A DNA stretch of 63,953 nt from an uncultured Pelagibacteraceae bacterium (GTDB lineage Bacteria > Pseudomonadota > Alphaproteobacteria > Pelagibacterales > Pelagibacteraceae), in the NCBI GenBank assembly GCA_902588595.1, contig CACIPT010000002.1, forward strand, positions 1 to 63,953. Direction: 5' to 3'. Position numbers and translations under genes: made by a program. Shown here piece by piece: positions 22,281 to 34,603 of the stretch. The stretch's first letter is position 1, and every line of letters begins with the position of its first letter. The notes beneath the pieces are model-generated. The model was not told where the DNA came from. It was given only the letters and a program-made list of their open reading frames with translations, and made no database searches.

Positions 22281-24287
22281 CTAATTAATTGAAAAAGATA
22301 CAATTCTATTTCCAAATTCTACTAAATCTGGATATCCTTGCATGAGGCTTTTACCTCCAGTTGCATGCACAATTATGAATTGCTTACCGTCAATTAAATA
22401 AGTAGTAGGCGGAGCAGATCCAATAAATGGTAATTCATAAGAATAGAGTTTTTTACCGTTTTTAGAATCAAATATATAAAAATTTTTATCCAAGGTACCA
22501 GTGGCTAGAATTATATTTCCTTCTGTTCCAGTAACTCCTCCAAAATTTTCTGTACCTGTAATTTCAATACCTTTTTGACTTAATTCTTTGTATTCACCGA
22601 AAGGAATTTGCCATAGTTTTTTCCCTGTTGTTAAATTTATTGCAGTAATTGAGCCCCATGGTGGTTTTGATATTGGATATCCAGAATCACTCAAAGCTCT
22701 TTTAAAAATGCTAGCGTATAAAGGAGCTGAGTTATCAGAATCGTTTATTTGTTCTAAACTAGTTTCCCAGGGTATATTGCTACTCGTAACATACATTGTT
22801 TGATTTAAGTGATCTACTGATGCTCCCATCCATTCTGCTCCACCATTAAAATTATATTGTAAATTTTTTTTATTTAGCTCATATGTTTCATAAAATCCAA
22901 ACTTGTGATTTTTATATTTTTCTTTTATAATCTTTAGTTCTTTCGAGTCGTATGACCAAAAATCATCTTTAGAAAAAATATTTTTGCCAAATGGTTCTGG
23001 GATTTCTAAATCTGGTTGATAAGCACTTGTTTTTTCTCCTCTGACTTTAGATACAGGTGCTTTACGATATCTGAATTTAAATATTGGCTCTCCAGTCAAC
23101 CTGTCTAAAATTAGAGTATTTGCTCTTTTAGTAGGAGTCAAAACAACATCAATACTTTTTCCATCTTTCATTATAGATGTTAATATTGGTGGGGCTGGTA
23201 AATCAGAATTCCAGATATCATGTGAAGTTTCTTGAAAAGACCAAAGGATTTTTTTTTTATTTATATCTATAGCAATTAAACTATTTGATCTTAAGTTTTT
23301 TCCAGGCCTTAGTGTACCATCAAAATAATTGTGAGGATTGCCTGTTGTTATATATAATATTTCTCTTTCTTCATCAAAAGATATACCTCCCCAGGGATTG
23401 TATCCACTATTATTAAATTTTTTTCCACCTACTCGTTTATTATTATTTTTTTTATACTTTAATTTCCAATCTACCTTTCCTGTAACTAAATTGTATACCT
23501 CAATCGAATGATCCCAAGTGGCTATAATAATTTTATTATTATTGATCACTGGTGTTATAACATTTAAACCAGTTCTTACTTGGCCATCTCTGCCAAATGA
23601 TTTAATTAGATTTCCTGTTCTTGCATCTAAACAGATTAATCTTTCTCTATTTGAAAAATATAACCTAGGTTCTTTTAAATTATTACCTTTCCAGTATACC
23701 AAACCTCTTCTAGCTACAAAATAACCAAATTTTTTTGATTTCCATACTAATTCACCTGTTCTTCCATTAATTGCACCAATATAGCCACCTGCTATAGGTG
23801 TATATATTATACCATCAATTACAATTGGATTGGCCTGAATATCGTCTGCATAATCTTCACTTACAAAAGTCCATGCAACACTAACTTTTGAAGCATTTTT
23901 ATTATTTATTTGCTTCAATGAAGAAAATCTATTTGAAGTATTATTTCCATGACTTCTTTCCCAATTTTTACCAGTATTTTGGTTTTTTTTTAAATTGGTT
24001 GTAAATTTTTTTGATGGATTAAAAAATTTATACTCTGGTAATTTCTTTCTTTCTAATTCATTTTCTTTTAGCCAATGTTGATAATGAAGTTCTGAATTTT
24101 TATAAAGATATTTTTCATATTTCTCGTTAAAAAAAATATGTAATTTCTTAAAGAAAATATTATTTAAATTAGAATAGTTGTAGGTTATTTTACTTTGGTT
24201 AATATAAGCAAAATCTATTTTTTTATAATCTTTCCAAATCCATAAAAAAAAAAATCCTATTAAAATAAAAATAATTTTTTTATACAT
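22281..24287 (-). CDS. PQQ-dependent dehydrogenase, quinoprotein glucose dehydrogenase-like, membrane anchored
   Basis: Beta-propeller motifs AINGRTGELVWKSK, ITTGNPHNYFDG, AINLTTGKKLWQIPFGEY, GGVTGTEGNIILATGTLDKNFYIFDSKNGKKLYSYELPFIGSAPPTTY. Confidence 0.85.
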   Translation of the reverse strand: MYKKIIFILIGFFFLWIWKDYKKIDFAYINQSKITYNYSNLNNIFFKKLHIFFNEKYEKYLYKNSELHYQHWLKENELERKKLPEYKFFNPSKKFTTNLKKNQNTGKNWERSHGNNTSNRFSSLKQINNKNASKVSVAWTFVSEDYADDIQANPIVIDGIIYTPIAGGYIGAINGRTGELVWKSKKFGYFVARRGLVYWKGNNLKEPRLYFSNRERLICLDARTGNLIKSFGRDGQVRTGLNVITPVINNNKIIIATWDHSIEVYNLVTGKVDWKLKYKKNNNKRVGGKKFNNSGYNPWGGISFDEEREILYITTGNPHNYFDGTLRPGKNLRSNSLIAIDINKKKILWSFQETSHDIWNSDLPAPPILTSIMKDGKSIDVVLTPTKRANTLILDRLTGEPIFKFRYRKAPVSKVRGEKTSAYQPDLEIPEPFGKNIFSKDDFWSYDSKELKIIKEKYKNHKFGFYETYELNKKNLQYNFNGGAEWMGASVDHLNQTMYVTSSNIPWETSLEQINDSDNSAPLYASIFKRALSDSGYPISKPPWGSITAINLTTGKKLWQIPFGEYKELSQKGIEITGTENFGGVTGTEGNIILATGTLDKNFYIFDSKNGKKLYSYELPFIGSAPPTTYLIDGKQFIIVHATGGKSLMQGYPDLVEFGNRIVSFSIN

Positions 24288-24305
24288 GATTTATATGATT
24301 AAAAT

Positions 24306-26111
24306 TTATTCTTTGTTTATTTTTAATACTCCAATAAATGCTTCTTGTGGTATTTCTACACTTCCAAATTGTTTTGATCTAGCTTTACCTTTTTTTTGTT
24401 TATCTAATAATTTTCTTTTTCTATCTCTTGCACCACCTCCGTGTATTTTGGTTAAAACATCCTTTTTAAATCCTTTTATTGTCTCTCTGGCAATGATTTT
24501 TCCTCCTATTGCTGCTTGAACAGGTATCATAAAGTTATGTCTTGGAATTAAATCTTTAAGCTTTTCACAAACTTCTCTTCCTATAGATTGGGCAAAATTT
24601 TTATGAACCATCATAGAAAGTGCATCTACGGGTTCAGTATTTACCAATATTCCTAGTTTTACCAAATCTCCTTCTCTATGTTCTATAATTTCATAGTCAA
24701 AACTAGCATACCCACTAGTCATCGATTTTAGTCTATCGTTAAAATCAAAAACAACTTCATTTAATGGTAATTCATAATTTAATACTGCTCTATTTCCTGA
24801 GTAAGATAGATTCGTTTGTATGCCTCTTTTATCTTGGCATAATTTTATTATGGAGCCTAAGTACTGATCTGGAGTTATAATAGTAGCTTTAATCCATGGT
24901 TCTTCTATAAATTTTATATGTGTTTGATCTGGTAAACTTGATGGGTTTTGTAACTCAATAATATTTCCATTATTTAAATGAACTCTATAAACAACTCCAG
25001 GAGTAGTAGTAAGCAAATTTATATCAAATTCTCTTTCGAGTCTTTCTGTAATAATTTCTAAATGTAACAATCCTAAAAAACCACATCTAAACCCCAAGCC
25101 AAGAGCTGAGGATGATTCGGCTTCATAGGAAAAACTTGAGTCATTTAATTTAAGTTTGGCTAGCCCATCTTTCAACTTTTGATATTCCGAACTGTCTACT
25201 GGAAATAATCCACAAAAAACGACTGGTTTGCTTGGCTTAAAACCGGGCAGAGCTTCTTTTATTGGTTTATTTGAATCACAAATTGTATCTCCAACCTTAG
25301 TTTCTGATAAATTCTTTATTCCTGTAATTATAAATCCTATTTCACCTGATTTAAGCTCATTTATATCTTTTGGTTTTGGAGTAAATATTCCTACTTTCTC
25401 AACTAAATATTCCTCATTATTTGACATCATTTTTATTTTCATGTTTTTGGATATTTGGCCATCAATTACTCTAACTAATATTACTACTCCTAAATATGAA
25501 TCATACCAGCTATCAACCAATAAACATTTTAAATCACTTTTAATAGAGCCTTTGGGTGGAGGTAATTTTTTAATTATTTCTTCTAAGATTTCTACGATTC
25601 CTTCTCCAGTTTTTCCAGAGCATGCAACCGCATTACTTGTGTCAACCCCTATTACATCTTCAATTTGTTTTTTTGTTCTTTCAATATCTGAAGCTGGTAA
25701 ATCTATTTTGTTTAATACGGGTATAATTTCATGATTAATTTCTAATGCTTGATATACATTTGCTAATGTCTGAGCTTCAACCCCTTGTGTACTATCAACA
25801 ATTAAAATAGATCCTTCACATGCATATAATGATCTGCTGACCTCATAACTAAAATCAACATGACCTGGAGTATCAATAATATTTAAAATATAGTTTTTTC
25901 CATCTTTTGATTTATAGTTTAGTTTAACAGTCTGTGCTTTAATTGTAATTCCTCTTTCTCTCTCTATATCCATAGAGTCTAGCACTTGTGCTTTCATTTC
26001 TCTTTCAGTTAGTCCGCCACACTTATGAATTATTCTATCAGCAATAGTAGATTTACCATGATCAATATGGGCAATAATTGCAAAATTTCTAATATTGTCA
26101 ATTTCGCTCAT
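24306..26111 (-). CDS. lepA: elongation factor 4 (LepA)
   Basis: [33 protein letters not shown]-terminal [34 protein letters not shown]. Confidence 0.97.
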   Translation of the reverse strand: MSEIDNIRNFAIIAHIDHGKSTIADRIIHKCGGLTEREMKAQVLDSMDIERERGITIKAQTVKLNYKSKDGKNYILNIIDTPGHVDFSYEVSRSLYACEGSILIVDSTQGVEAQTLANVYQALEINHEIIPVLNKIDLPASDIERTKKQIEDVIGVDTSNAVACSGKTGEGIVEILEEIIKKLPPPKGSIKSDLKCLLVDSWYDSYLGVVILVRVIDGQISKNMKIKMMSNNEEYLVEKVGIFTPKPKDINELKSGEIGFIITGIKNLSETKVGDTICDSNKPIKEALPGFKPSKPVVFCGLFPVDSSEYQKLKDGLAKLKLNDSSFSYEAESSSALGLGFRCGFLGLLHLEIITERLEREFDINLLTTTPGVVYRVHLNNGNIIELQNPSSLPDQTHIKFIEEPWIKATIITPDQYLGSIIKLCQDKRGIQTNLSYSGNRAVLNYELPLNEVVFDFNDRLKSMTSGYASFDYEIIEHREGDLVKLGILVNTEPVDALSMMVHKNFAQSIGREVCEKLKDLIPRHNFMIPVQAAIGGKIIARETIKGFKKDVLTKIHGGGARDRKRKLLDKQKKGKARSKQFGSVEIPQEAFIGVLKINKE

Positions 26112-28459
26112 TAAGATCTTAGTTTAGCACTAGCTTTATCTTCAACGTTAGAAATTATTTTCTGAGAAACTTCATTCAAATCTATTTCATTTAATGTCTT
26201 GAAGTCCGACTGAATAGTTACTTTTAAAGCTATTGATTTTTTGTCTGTTGGAATGTTTTTTCCTTCATATACATCAAATATTTTAACATTTTTAATTAAT
26301 GATTTGTCAACATTTGAAATGATCTCTATTAATTCTTGTGCTTGAAAGTTTTTTTGAACTACAAAAGCAAAATCTCTTTCTGATTTTTGATAATCTGAAA
26401 AAGTTATTGTTGGTTTATCTTTTTTGTTTTGACTCTTATATTTAACTAAATTTTCTAAGAAAATCTCAAATCCATAAGTATTATCAATTATTTTTGGATG
26501 AATTTGACCAAAATAAGCTAACAATTTGTTATTATTTTTTGTTATTATTGAACCAGATCTTCCTGGATGATAGTAGCTTGGTGTCTTAGTGTTTATTTTA
26601 GTCTCGTTTTTACCTATGCCTAATTCAACTAAAGTTTTTACAACATCTTTTTTTATATCATAGATATTTAATAAATTTTCTTTTCTAATTCCACAAATAA
26701 TTGTTATTTGTTGGCCAGGTTTTTTTCCAATAAATGAAGGTCCAATTTCAAAAAGAGATTGATTTTCAAAACCTCGATCAAGATTTTTTTTTAAAAATAG
26801 AATTAAATTTGGATAAAGAGAACTTCTTAAAACATTTAAATCTGAACTTATTGGGTTAATAATTTTTACTTCTTCTTTATTTTCTCTAAAACTATTGTTA
26901 TTTTTTTCATCTGTAAATGACCAGGTTATTGTCTCTAAATATCCTTTGGTAGCGACAGATCTTTGGGCCAAGTGAAAATGTCTTTGAAAAAAGTCTAAAG
27001 TTGGTTTTAATCTTTTTTTTTCAGGTTCAACTGATTGGATTTTGTCAAAACCTTTGATTCTTATTATCTCTTCAACTAAATCAATTTGACCATATACATC
27101 AGGTCTCCAAGTCGGAATTTCTACTTTAAGAATTTTTCTCTTTTTTTTAATTTTAAATCCTAAATCTTCTAAAATTTTAATTATTTCGTTAGTTTTTATT
27201 TTTATTCCAATTGTTTTTGATGCAAGACTTGGATCAAATAATATTTTGTTAATCTTTATTTTTTTTGTAGATTGAATATCTAATTTTGATACTTCACCTC
27301 CGCAAATTTTAACTATCATTTCGGAAGCTCTTTCTAGTCCGATCTGAATAGAATTTGGATCAATGCCTCTTTCAAATCTAAATTTTGCATCACTATTTAG
27401 TTGTAATTTTTTTGCAGTTTTTCTAGTAATTTCTGGATCGAAATATGCCGATTCAAGCAAAATATTTTTTGTATTTAGCTCTGTTCCAGACCTTGTTCCA
27501 CCTATTACTCCTCCTAATCCTAAAACTCCTTCATGGTCTGAGATAACACACATATTGTCGTCTAAATTATATTCTTTATTGTCTAAAGCTTTAAAACTTT
27601 CTCCTTTTTTAGAATTTCTTACAATTATTCCTTTTTTTATTTTATCTACATCATAAGCATGAAGCGGTCTATTTAAGTCAAACATAACGTAATTAGTTAT
27701 ATCAACCACCGCAGAAATTGGTCTTAGTCCTAATGAAAGAATTCTTTTTTTTAACCAATCTGGACTTTCTTTATTTTTTATATTTTTTATAAGACAGCTC
27801 CCAAATATAGAACAAGCTTGGTTTTTGCTTTTTTCTATCTTTACTTTCAAAGTGTGTTTTCCAAATTTTTTTATTTTAATATTTTTATTATCAATTAATT
27901 TTCCATATCCACTTGCAGAAAGATCCCTTGCTATACCTCTAATTCCTAAACAGTCCGGTCTGTTTGGAGTTATTGATAATTCTATTATATTTTCTAAACT
28001 GTTTTTGAAATAACTTTTCCCTATTTTTGTTTTATAGTTTTGATTTAGTTCAACAATCCCCTCGCTTTCATCTGATAAATTAAGTTCTGATTCAGAACAA
28101 AGCATTCCGTAAGATGTTTCTCCTCTTATTTTTGAAACTTCTAATTTCATATTATTTTTAGGAATTGTTGAGCCTGGTGGTGCATAAATGGTTAGTAGTT
28201 CATCTTTTGCATTAGGCCCACCACAAACAACTTTTACTAATTCTTTTTGTCCAATATCAACATGACATAGTTTTAATCTATCTGCATTTGGGTGTTTTTT
28301 TGCTTTGATAATTTTTGCAATAACAAAATCACTCAATTCATTTTTTAATGATTCAACATGTTCAACTTCCAAACCTGTGTTATTCAATTTTTCAATTATT
28401 TGTGCCTCAGTTTTGTTTGTTTTTAAGTGATCCTTCAGCCAATCTATTGTAAATTTCAT
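26111..28459 (-). CDS. pheT: phenylalanyl-tRNA synthetase beta chain
   Basis: Full length with N-terminal tRNA-binding domain and [18 protein letters not shown]; overlaps pheS. Confidence 0.96.
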   Translation of the reverse strand: MKFTIDWLKDHLKTNKTEAQIIEKLNNTGLEVEHVESLKNELSDFVIAKIIKAKKHPNADRLKLCHVDIGQKELVKVVCGGPNAKDELLTIYAPPGSTIPKNNMKLEVSKIRGETSYGMLCSESELNLSDESEGIVELNQNYKTKIGKSYFKNSLENIIELSITPNRPDCLGIRGIARDLSASGYGKLIDNKNIKIKKFGKHTLKVKIEKSKNQACSIFGSCLIKNIKNKESPDWLKKRILSLGLRPISAVVDITNYVMFDLNRPLHAYDVDKIKKGIIVRNSKKGESFKALDNKEYNLDDNMCVISDHEGVLGLGGVIGGTRSGTELNTKNILLESAYFDPEITRKTAKKLQLNSDAKFRFERGIDPNSIQIGLERASEMIVKICGGEVSKLDIQSTKKIKINKILFDPSLASKTIGIKIKTNEIIKILEDLGFKIKKKRKILKVEIPTWRPDVYGQIDLVEEIIRIKGFDKIQSVEPEKKRLKPTLDFFQRHFHLAQRSVATKGYLETITWSFTDEKNNNSFRENKEEVKIINPISSDLNVLRSSLYPNLILFLKKNLDRGFENQSLFEIGPSFIGKKPGQQITIICGIRKENLLNIYDIKKDVVKTLVELGIGKNETKINTKTPSYYHPGRSGSIITKNNNKLLAYFGQIHPKIIDNTYGFEIFLENLVKYKSQNKKDKPTITFSDYQKSERDFAFVVQKNFQAQELIEIISNVDKSLIKNVKIFDVYEGKNIPTDKKSIALKVTIQSDFKTLNEIDLNEVSQKIISNVEDKASAKLRS

Positions 28460-29511
28460 TTGCTAAGACCTCTATAGTTTGTCGGAACATCAAGTGGATC
28501 GAAACCATAGTAATTTAACCACCTGTAATCACACTCAAAGAAGGATCTTAAATCATTGATTCCATATTTTAACATGGCTAACCTATCTATACCTATGCCA
28601 AATGCAAAACCTTGATATTTATTTGAATCAATTTTTGAATTTTTTAATACATTTGGGTGAACCATTCCGCAGCCAAGTATTTCTAGCCATTTGTCTCCTT
28701 CACCAATTACAATTTTATTATTTTCAATTCTGTACCCAATATCAACTTCTGCAGAGGGTTCTGTAAATGGAAAATGACTTGGACGAAATCTCATTTTAAT
28801 TTTATCAACTTCAAAAAACTCTTTCACAAAATAATTTAAACAACCTTTTAAATGACCCATGGTTATATTTTTATCAATATGAAGGCCTTCTAGTTGATGA
28901 AACATAGGAGTATGCGTTTGATCGCTATCACTTCTATATGTTCTTCCTGGTGCAATAATTTTAAAAGGTGGTTTTCCTTTTAACATTGTTCTTACTTGAA
29001 CTGGAGAAGTGTGAGTTCTCAATAGTGTTTTCATATTTTCCTCAATGTAAAAAGTATCATGCATATCTTTTGCGGGATGGTTTTCAGGTGTATTTAGTGC
29101 TGTAAAATTATAATATTCGGTCTCGATATCAGGTCCTTCTTCAACGCTAAAACCGATTTCAGAAAATATAGATGAAATTTCATCAATTACTTGGGATACT
29201 GGATGTATTTTACCAATTTTAAAATCTTTTTCTGGCAGAGTTACATCATCTATTTCTCTTTCAACTTGCTTGTTTATTTCAGAGTCTAATAACTTAGCGG
29301 CTGCCTCATTAATTAATTTTGTTAATTCTTGTTTTATATTATTTATTTCTGAGGAAACCTTTTTTCTATCTTCTTGAGGCAGAGAACCAATTTTCTTAAA
29401 TTCTAAGTTTATCAAACCATTTTTACCAAAAATTTCAGCTCTAATAGTTTCAACTTCTTGTGAACTTTTAGCTTTAATTAGTTTGTCTTTAAATTTTTCA
29501 AAATCAGACAT
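28456..29511 (-). CDS. pheS: phenylalanyl-tRNA synthetase alpha chain
   Basis: [55 protein letters not shown]. Confidence 0.97.
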   Translation of the reverse strand: MSDFEKFKDKLIKAKSSQEVETIRAEIFGKNGLINLEFKKIGSLPQEDRKKVSSEINNIKQELTKLINEAAAKLLDSEINKQVEREIDDVTLPEKDFKIGKIHPVSQVIDEISSIFSEIGFSVEEGPDIETEYYNFTALNTPENHPAKDMHDTFYIEENMKTLLRTHTSPVQVRTMLKGKPPFKIIAPGRTYRSDSDQTHTPMFHQLEGLHIDKNITMGHLKGCLNYFVKEFFEVDKIKMRFRPSHFPFTEPSAEVDIGYRIENNKIVIGEGDKWLEILGCGMVHPNVLKNSKIDSNKYQGFAFGIGIDRLAMLKYGINDLRSFFECDYRWLNYYGFDPLDVPTNYRGLSK

Positions 29512-29554
29512 TTTTACAGATTATTTCTTAACAGAATAAAAACAATAGTGAAGA

Positions 29555-29911
29555 TTAGTTAAGAGCTGCTTGGGCTTTTTTAACTATGGTTTTAAATGCC
29601 TCTGGATTATCATATGCTATTTCTGCTAGAATTTTTCGATCTATTTTTATTCCAGATTTACTCAGTCCATTAATAAATTTCGAATAAGTTAACCCTTCGG
29701 CTCTCACTCCGGCATTAATTCTTTGTATCCACAATGATTTAAAATCTCTTTTTTTATTTCTTCTGTCTCTATAAGCGTATTGCATGGCTTTTTCCATTGC
29801 CTGCCTCGCAACTCTAATAGTATTTTTTCTTCTCCCCCATTGGCCTTTGACCGCCTTAAGAACTTTTTTATGTTTTGCGTGACTTGTTACACCTCTTTTA
29901 ACTCTTGCCAT
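29555..29911 (-). CDS. rplT: 50S ribosomal protein L20
   Basis: [19 protein letters not shown]...[23 protein letters not shown]. Confidence 0.97.
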   Translation of the reverse strand: MARVKRGVTSHAKHKKVLKAVKGQWGRRKNTIRVARQAMEKAMQYAYRDRRNKKRDFKSLWIQRINAGVRAEGLTYSKFINGLSKSGIKIDRKILAEIAYDNPEAFKTIVKKAQAALN

Positions 29912-29912
29912 T

Positions 29913-30119
29913 CTAACCTCTTAAACTGTAAGGCATATAAGATTTAACAATTTTACCATCTTGTTTAGACATAATTGTTGTGCCTCTTTGTTTTCTAATT
30001 TGTGAATTAGATCTTTTTATCATGCCATGTCTTTTGTTGGCTTGGGGCATTACTACTTTGCCTCTTGCTGTTATTTTAAATCTTTTTTTTGCTGAGCTTT
30101 TAGTTTTAAGTTTTGGCAT
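29913..30119 (-). CDS. rpmI: 50S ribosomal protein L35
   Basis: [22 protein letters not shown]. Confidence 0.97.
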   Translation of the reverse strand: MPKLKTKSSAKKRFKITARGKVVMPQANKRHGMIKRSNSQIRKQRGTTIMSKQDGKIVKSYMPYSLRG

Positions 30120-30172
30120 AATTGTCAGGACTTATACAAATATTAATATTATTTTACAACATCAATTATTGC

Positions 30173-30718
30173 TTATAAAGGCTGAATTACCATAATCATT
30201 TGCTTGCCATCAAATTTTGGCTCAAGTTCTACTCTTCCCATTTCTTTCATATCTTGCTTTATTTTATCCATAAGTTCATTTCCAAGATGTGAGTGCTGCA
30301 ATTCCCTCCCCTTAAATTTTATTGTAAATTTTACTTTATCTCCTTTGGATAAAAATTTTTGAGCATTTTTAATCTTAAAAGTATAGTCATGAACTTCCGT
30401 TACTGGTCTTAATTTTATTTCTTTTAGTTCAATTTTTTTTTGTTTTTTCTTTGCTTTATTTGCTTTTTTTTGAGCGTCATATTTATACTTGCCCATATCC
30501 ATTATTTTACATACTGGTGGTTTTGTATTTGGCGCAATTTCGATTAAATCCAAACCTTCTTCTTTAGCTTTTCTTATAGCTTCTGTTGTATTCAAAATTC
30601 CTAAATTATCTCCATCACTTGATATTACCTGAACATCTGGAGATGTAATCCTATTATTTGATCTAGGACCCCTATCTTTAGTTCTTCTTTGAAAATAATT
30701 TTGTTTGAAGACTACCAC
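30173..30718 (-). CDS. infC: translation initiation factor IF-3
   Basis: ALNLIEIAPNT-like EGLDLIEIAPNTKPPVCKIMDMGKYKYDAQKK; KVKFTIKFKGRELQH; exact start codon uncertain. Confidence 0.93.
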   Translation of the reverse strand: MVVFKQNYFQRRTKDRGPRSNNRITSPDVQVISSDGDNLGILNTTEAIRKAKEEGLDLIEIAPNTKPPVCKIMDMGKYKYDAQKKANKAKKKQKKIELKEIKLRPVTEVHDYTFKIKNAQKFLSKGDKVKFTIKFKGRELQHSHLGNELMDKIKQDMKEMGRVELEPKFDGKQMIMVIQPL

Positions 30719-32635
30719 TTATTTTGAATATACTTTATTTAAAGCAGAATGTTTTTTTATAAATAAATCTAAATCCATATTTTCTTGTTTATTAGAATCC
30801 AATCTTCTAATAGTTACTGTATTACTGTCAACTTCTTTTTTTCCACAAATTAACAAAATAGGTATTTTTGATAAGGAATGATCTCGTATTTTATAGTTTA
30901 GATTATTATTTTTAAGATCAACCTCTGAACTAATTCCTGCTTTTTTTATTTTTTGATTAACTTCTTTTGCATAGTTATCAAAATCTTCAGATACTGGTAT
31001 TACCATAGTTTGAAGTGGTGAGATCCAAAAAGGTAGCTTTCCAGAATAATTTTCGATCAATATGCCTATAAATCTTTCTAAAGATCCAAATAAAGCTCTG
31101 TGCAACATAACAGGTACTTTTTTGGATCCATCTTTGTCAACAAATGATGCACCAAGCCTTCCAGGCAAATTTAAATCTACTTGAAGTGTTCCGCATTGCC
31201 AATCTCTTCCAATGGCATCTCTTAATACGAATTCTATCTTGGGTCCATAAAATGCACCTTCCCCTTTGTTGACACTGTATTCAAGTTTAGTGGCTTTAAT
31301 CGCTCCTAACAAAGCTTTTTCAGATTTATCCCAAACATTATCTTCGCCAACACGTACATCTGGTCTATCTGAATATTTTAAAATTACATTTTCAAAACCT
31401 AAATCTTTATAAATTTCTAAAATTAAATTAGTAACGTTCAAACACTCTTCGGTAATTTGATCTTCAGAGCAAAATATATGCGCATCGTCTTGAGTGAAGG
31501 CTCTAACTCTTAATAGACCATGCAAGGCTCCTGATGGTTCATACCTATGAACTTTTCCAAACTCAGACATTTTAAGTGGCAAATCCCTATAACTTTTTAA
31601 TCCCTGATTAAAAACTTGAACGCAACCAGGACAATTCATTGGTTTAATTGCAAATACTTTTTCATCTGGTGTCGTGGAGGTATACATATTTGCACCAAAT
31701 TTTTCCCAATGACCTGATTTTTCCCACAATGATCGATCCAATATTTCTGGGGTATTTATTTCCTTATAACCTGCATCGTCTTGTTTAGATCTCATGTAGG
31801 CAATTAATTTCTGAAATAAATTCCAACCTTTCTCATGCCAAAAAACTGATCCTGGGCTTTCTTCTCTAAAATGAAATAAGTCCATTTCTTTCCCTAATTT
31901 TCTGTGATCTCTTTTTTCTGCCTCTTCAATCATATTTAAATAATCGTCTAATTCTTTTTGTGTAGACCAGCTTGTTCCATAAATTCTTTGAAGCATTTCA
32001 TTTTTAGAGTCACCTCTCCAGTAGGCTCCTGAAACTTTCATAAGTTTAAAATATTTTCCAATTTTTCCAGTAGACATTAAATGAGGGCCTCTACATAAAT
32101 CATGCCATTTTCCATGAAAGTAAACCGAAACCTCTTCGTCTTTTGGTATATCTTTAATTATTTCAGCCTTATAAATCTCTCCAGCTTTCTTAAAATGCTC
32201 GACAGCTTTATCACGCTTCCAAACTTCTCTGTGAGTAGGCTCATCTCTCTCTACAATTTCAAACATTTTTTTTTCAATTTTTCGTAAATCTTCTTCTGTA
32301 AATGGTTTTTTTCTTGCAAAGTCATAATAAAATCCATTGTCAATTACTGGCCCAATTGTGACTTGAGTACTGGGAAAAAGTTCCTGTACAGCCATTGCCA
32401 AAAGATGTGCCGTATCATGTCTTATTGTTTCTAGTCCTTCTTTATCTTTTGCTGTATAAATTTTAACAGAACAATCTTTATCTATTTCATAATTCAAATC
32501 TTTTAAATTTCCATCCACACTAATGACTAAAGCTTGTTTTGAAAGCGATTTACTAATCTTCTCTGCTATTTGCAATCCAGTAACTTTTTTTTCAAAACTA
32601 ATTTTATTTCCATCTGGTAATTTAATATTAGGCAT
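30719..32635 (-). CDS. thrS: threonyl-tRNA synthetase
   Basis: TGS domain, RHDTAHLLAMAVQELFP, MNCPGCVQVF, RVRAFTQDDAHIFC. Confidence 0.97.
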   Translation of the reverse strand: MPNIKLPDGNKISFEKKVTGLQIAEKISKSLSKQALVISVDGNLKDLNYEIDKDCSVKIYTAKDKEGLETIRHDTAHLLAMAVQELFPSTQVTIGPVIDNGFYYDFARKKPFTEEDLRKIEKKMFEIVERDEPTHREVWKRDKAVEHFKKAGEIYKAEIIKDIPKDEEVSVYFHGKWHDLCRGPHLMSTGKIGKYFKLMKVSGAYWRGDSKNEMLQRIYGTSWSTQKELDDYLNMIEEAEKRDHRKLGKEMDLFHFREESPGSVFWHEKGWNLFQKLIAYMRSKQDDAGYKEINTPEILDRSLWEKSGHWEKFGANMYTSTTPDEKVFAIKPMNCPGCVQVFNQGLKSYRDLPLKMSEFGKVHRYEPSGALHGLLRVRAFTQDDAHIFCSEDQITEECLNVTNLILEIYKDLGFENVILKYSDRPDVRVGEDNVWDKSEKALLGAIKATKLEYSVNKGEGAFYGPKIEFVLRDAIGRDWQCGTLQVDLNLPGRLGASFVDKDGSKKVPVMLHRALFGSLERFIGILIENYSGKLPFWISPLQTMVIPVSEDFDNYAKEVNQKIKKAGISSEVDLKNNNLNYKIRDHSLSKIPILLICGKKEVDSNTVTIRRLDSNKQENMDLDLFIKKHSALNKVYSK

Positions 32636-33805
32636 TTACGATATTAATTTTATATATTCTGAATAGGTAGAAAAACACATTTTTTCAACATTAAATTTCT
32701 TTATTACATTTTTTCTACCCTCAATACCCATGGATTTCAACGTTGTTTCATCTAATTCAAATATATGAGCCAATTTATCACTTAATGCATTTGCGTCTCC
32801 CGCTTTAAATAAAAAACCAGTTTTATTATCAATTATTGTTTCTTTTGATCCACCAATATCACTTGCAACTATTACTTTTTCCATTGCTTGTGCCTCTACT
32901 GCTACTCTTCCAAAAGCTTCTGGTTCTATAGAACAATTTGTAATAATATTTGAAATTTTGTAGGCCAAAGGCATTTTTTCACAATTATCAATAAATAATA
33001 TATCTTGAATTAATCTATATTGTTCAACAAGTCTTTGAATTTTCTTTTTATATATTTTCCTTCCCTGTTCACTTCCTAAAATAATTGCAAAAAATAATTT
33101 GTCAGGATTTTTCTTCTTAAAAATATTTAAAGATTCAATAAACATTTCATGGCCTTTCCAAGAAGTTAGTCTTCCTGGAAAAAGAATAATTTTTTTCTGA
33201 TAAAAGCTTAAAGTCTTATCTATTTTCCATTCATTCATTAGTTTTGATTCGGCTTCATTTTTTATTTTTGTTGAATCAAAATATTCTAAGTTTATTCCTC
33301 TAAATATAGTTAATAGTTTTTGATTCTTATTTAAATAATTAGAATAATTTTCATTAATATGAGAAAAAATAAAATTTGATCCTGCAATGATTAAATCAGA
33401 TTTTACCATGACCGAATTATAAAATTTCTTGATTGAACTTTTAAAATTATAAGTTCCGTGAAAGGTTGTAACAAATTTTCTTCTAGTAATCTTACAAGCA
33501 ATTAAACATGCCCATGCAGGAGCACGGCTTCTGGCATGAACAATATTTATTCCAGAAAACAAAATAATAATTGTCAAAATAATTGAGTTTAAAAAAATAA
33601 GAATTGGGTTTTTACTTTGAACAGGTAGCCTTATTAATTTTACTTTTTTTTTATCTATAAATTTTAATAAAGGACCACCACTAGTTACTATGTATGATTT
33701 AACATTTTGCTCATGCAAATAATGAGCTAAATCATAACATCCAGTTTCAGCTCCTCCATAACCTAATTTTGGAATAACTTGTAAAACTTTTAATTTAGAT
33801 GACAT
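32636..33805 (-). CDS. glycosyltransferase family 4
   Basis: VIPKLGYGGAETGCYDLA, ILFPGRLTSWKGHEMFIE, EPEAFGRVAVEAQAMEKVIVASDIGGSKETI. Confidence 0.9.
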   Translation of the reverse strand: MSSKLKVLQVIPKLGYGGAETGCYDLAHYLHEQNVKSYIVTSGGPLLKFIDKKKVKLIRLPVQSKNPILIFLNSIILTIIILFSGINIVHARSRAPAWACLIACKITRRKFVTTFHGTYNFKSSIKKFYNSVMVKSDLIIAGSNFIFSHINENYSNYLNKNQKLLTIFRGINLEYFDSTKIKNEAESKLMNEWKIDKTLSFYQKKIILFPGRLTSWKGHEMFIESLNIFKKKNPDKLFFAIILGSEQGRKIYKKKIQRLVEQYRLIQDILFIDNCEKMPLAYKISNIITNCSIEPEAFGRVAVEAQAMEKVIVASDIGGSKETIIDNKTGFLFKAGDANALSDKLAHIFELDETTLKSMGIEGRKNVIKKFNVEKMCFSTYSEYIKLIS

Positions 33806-33847
33806 TTGATAGAATTATATATTAAGAATTTACTCAGATAAACTTTA

Positions 33848-34603
33848 ATGAAGAAATATAAATTTTTAAAAATATCACCATCCAAGAAAATTAGGTATTT
33901 GATCAATAAATACAAAAAAAAACCATATGTTGTTTTTCTTCATGGATTTATGTCTGATTTAGAGGGAGATAAGCCAAAAAAAATATTAAATTATTGTAGC
34001 AAAAAAAAAATAGGTTTTCTTGCTATGGAATATTCCGGACATGGAAAATCCTCAGGTAAATTTACTCACGGAAATATTAGTAAATGGACAAAAGAAGTAA
34101 AAATATTAGTTAAGAAAATTATAAAAAAGAATAAATTTATTCTGGTTGGTTCAAGCATGGGTTCTTGGATATCTTTAAATCAATTTAAATTTTTTCATAA
34201 TCAGATTTTAGGTTTTTTAGGCATAGGATCTGCGCCTGAATTTTTAGAAAATTTAATGTGGAAAAAATTTAACAATAAAATTAAAAGTGAAATTAAAAAA
34301 AAAGGAATTTACTATTTAAAGCATGGAAACTATGAATATCCTATTACATATCAATTAATTAAGGATGGAAGAAAAAATAAAATTTTGAATAAAAAAATTA
34401 AAAATAAAATTTATGTTACAATGATTCATGGAAAAAAAGACGAAGTAGTTCCAGTAAATTATTCCAGAAGAGTTCTTAAAGTTTTTAAAAATGCCAATAA
34501 AAAATTATTAATTATCAAAAATGGTGACCATAGCCTCTCATCAAAAAGAAATCTAAATAAAATTACAAAAGAATTAAATAATATTATTTCTAATTATATT
34601 TAG
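33848..34603 (+). CDS. alpha/beta hydrolase
   Basis: VVFLHGFMSDLEGDKP, LVGSSMGSWISL nucleophile elbow, catalytic His in NGDHSLS. Confidence 0.88.
   Translation: MKKYKFLKISPSKKIRYLINKYKKKPYVVFLHGFMSDLEGDKPKKILNYCSKKKIGFLAMEYSGHGKSSGKFTHGNISKWTKEVKILVKKIIKKNKFILVGSSMGSWISLNQFKFFHNQILGFLGIGSAPEFLENLMWKKFNNKIKSEIKKKGIYYLKHGNYEYPITYQLIKDGRKNKILNKKIKNKIYVTMIHGKKDEVVPVNYSRRVLKVFKNANKKLLIIKNGDHSLSSKRNLNKITKELNNIISNYI

Noticed and set aside
25228-25734. 168-aa plus-strand ORF opposite lepA
   Set aside because: Antisense to LepA; shadow ORF.
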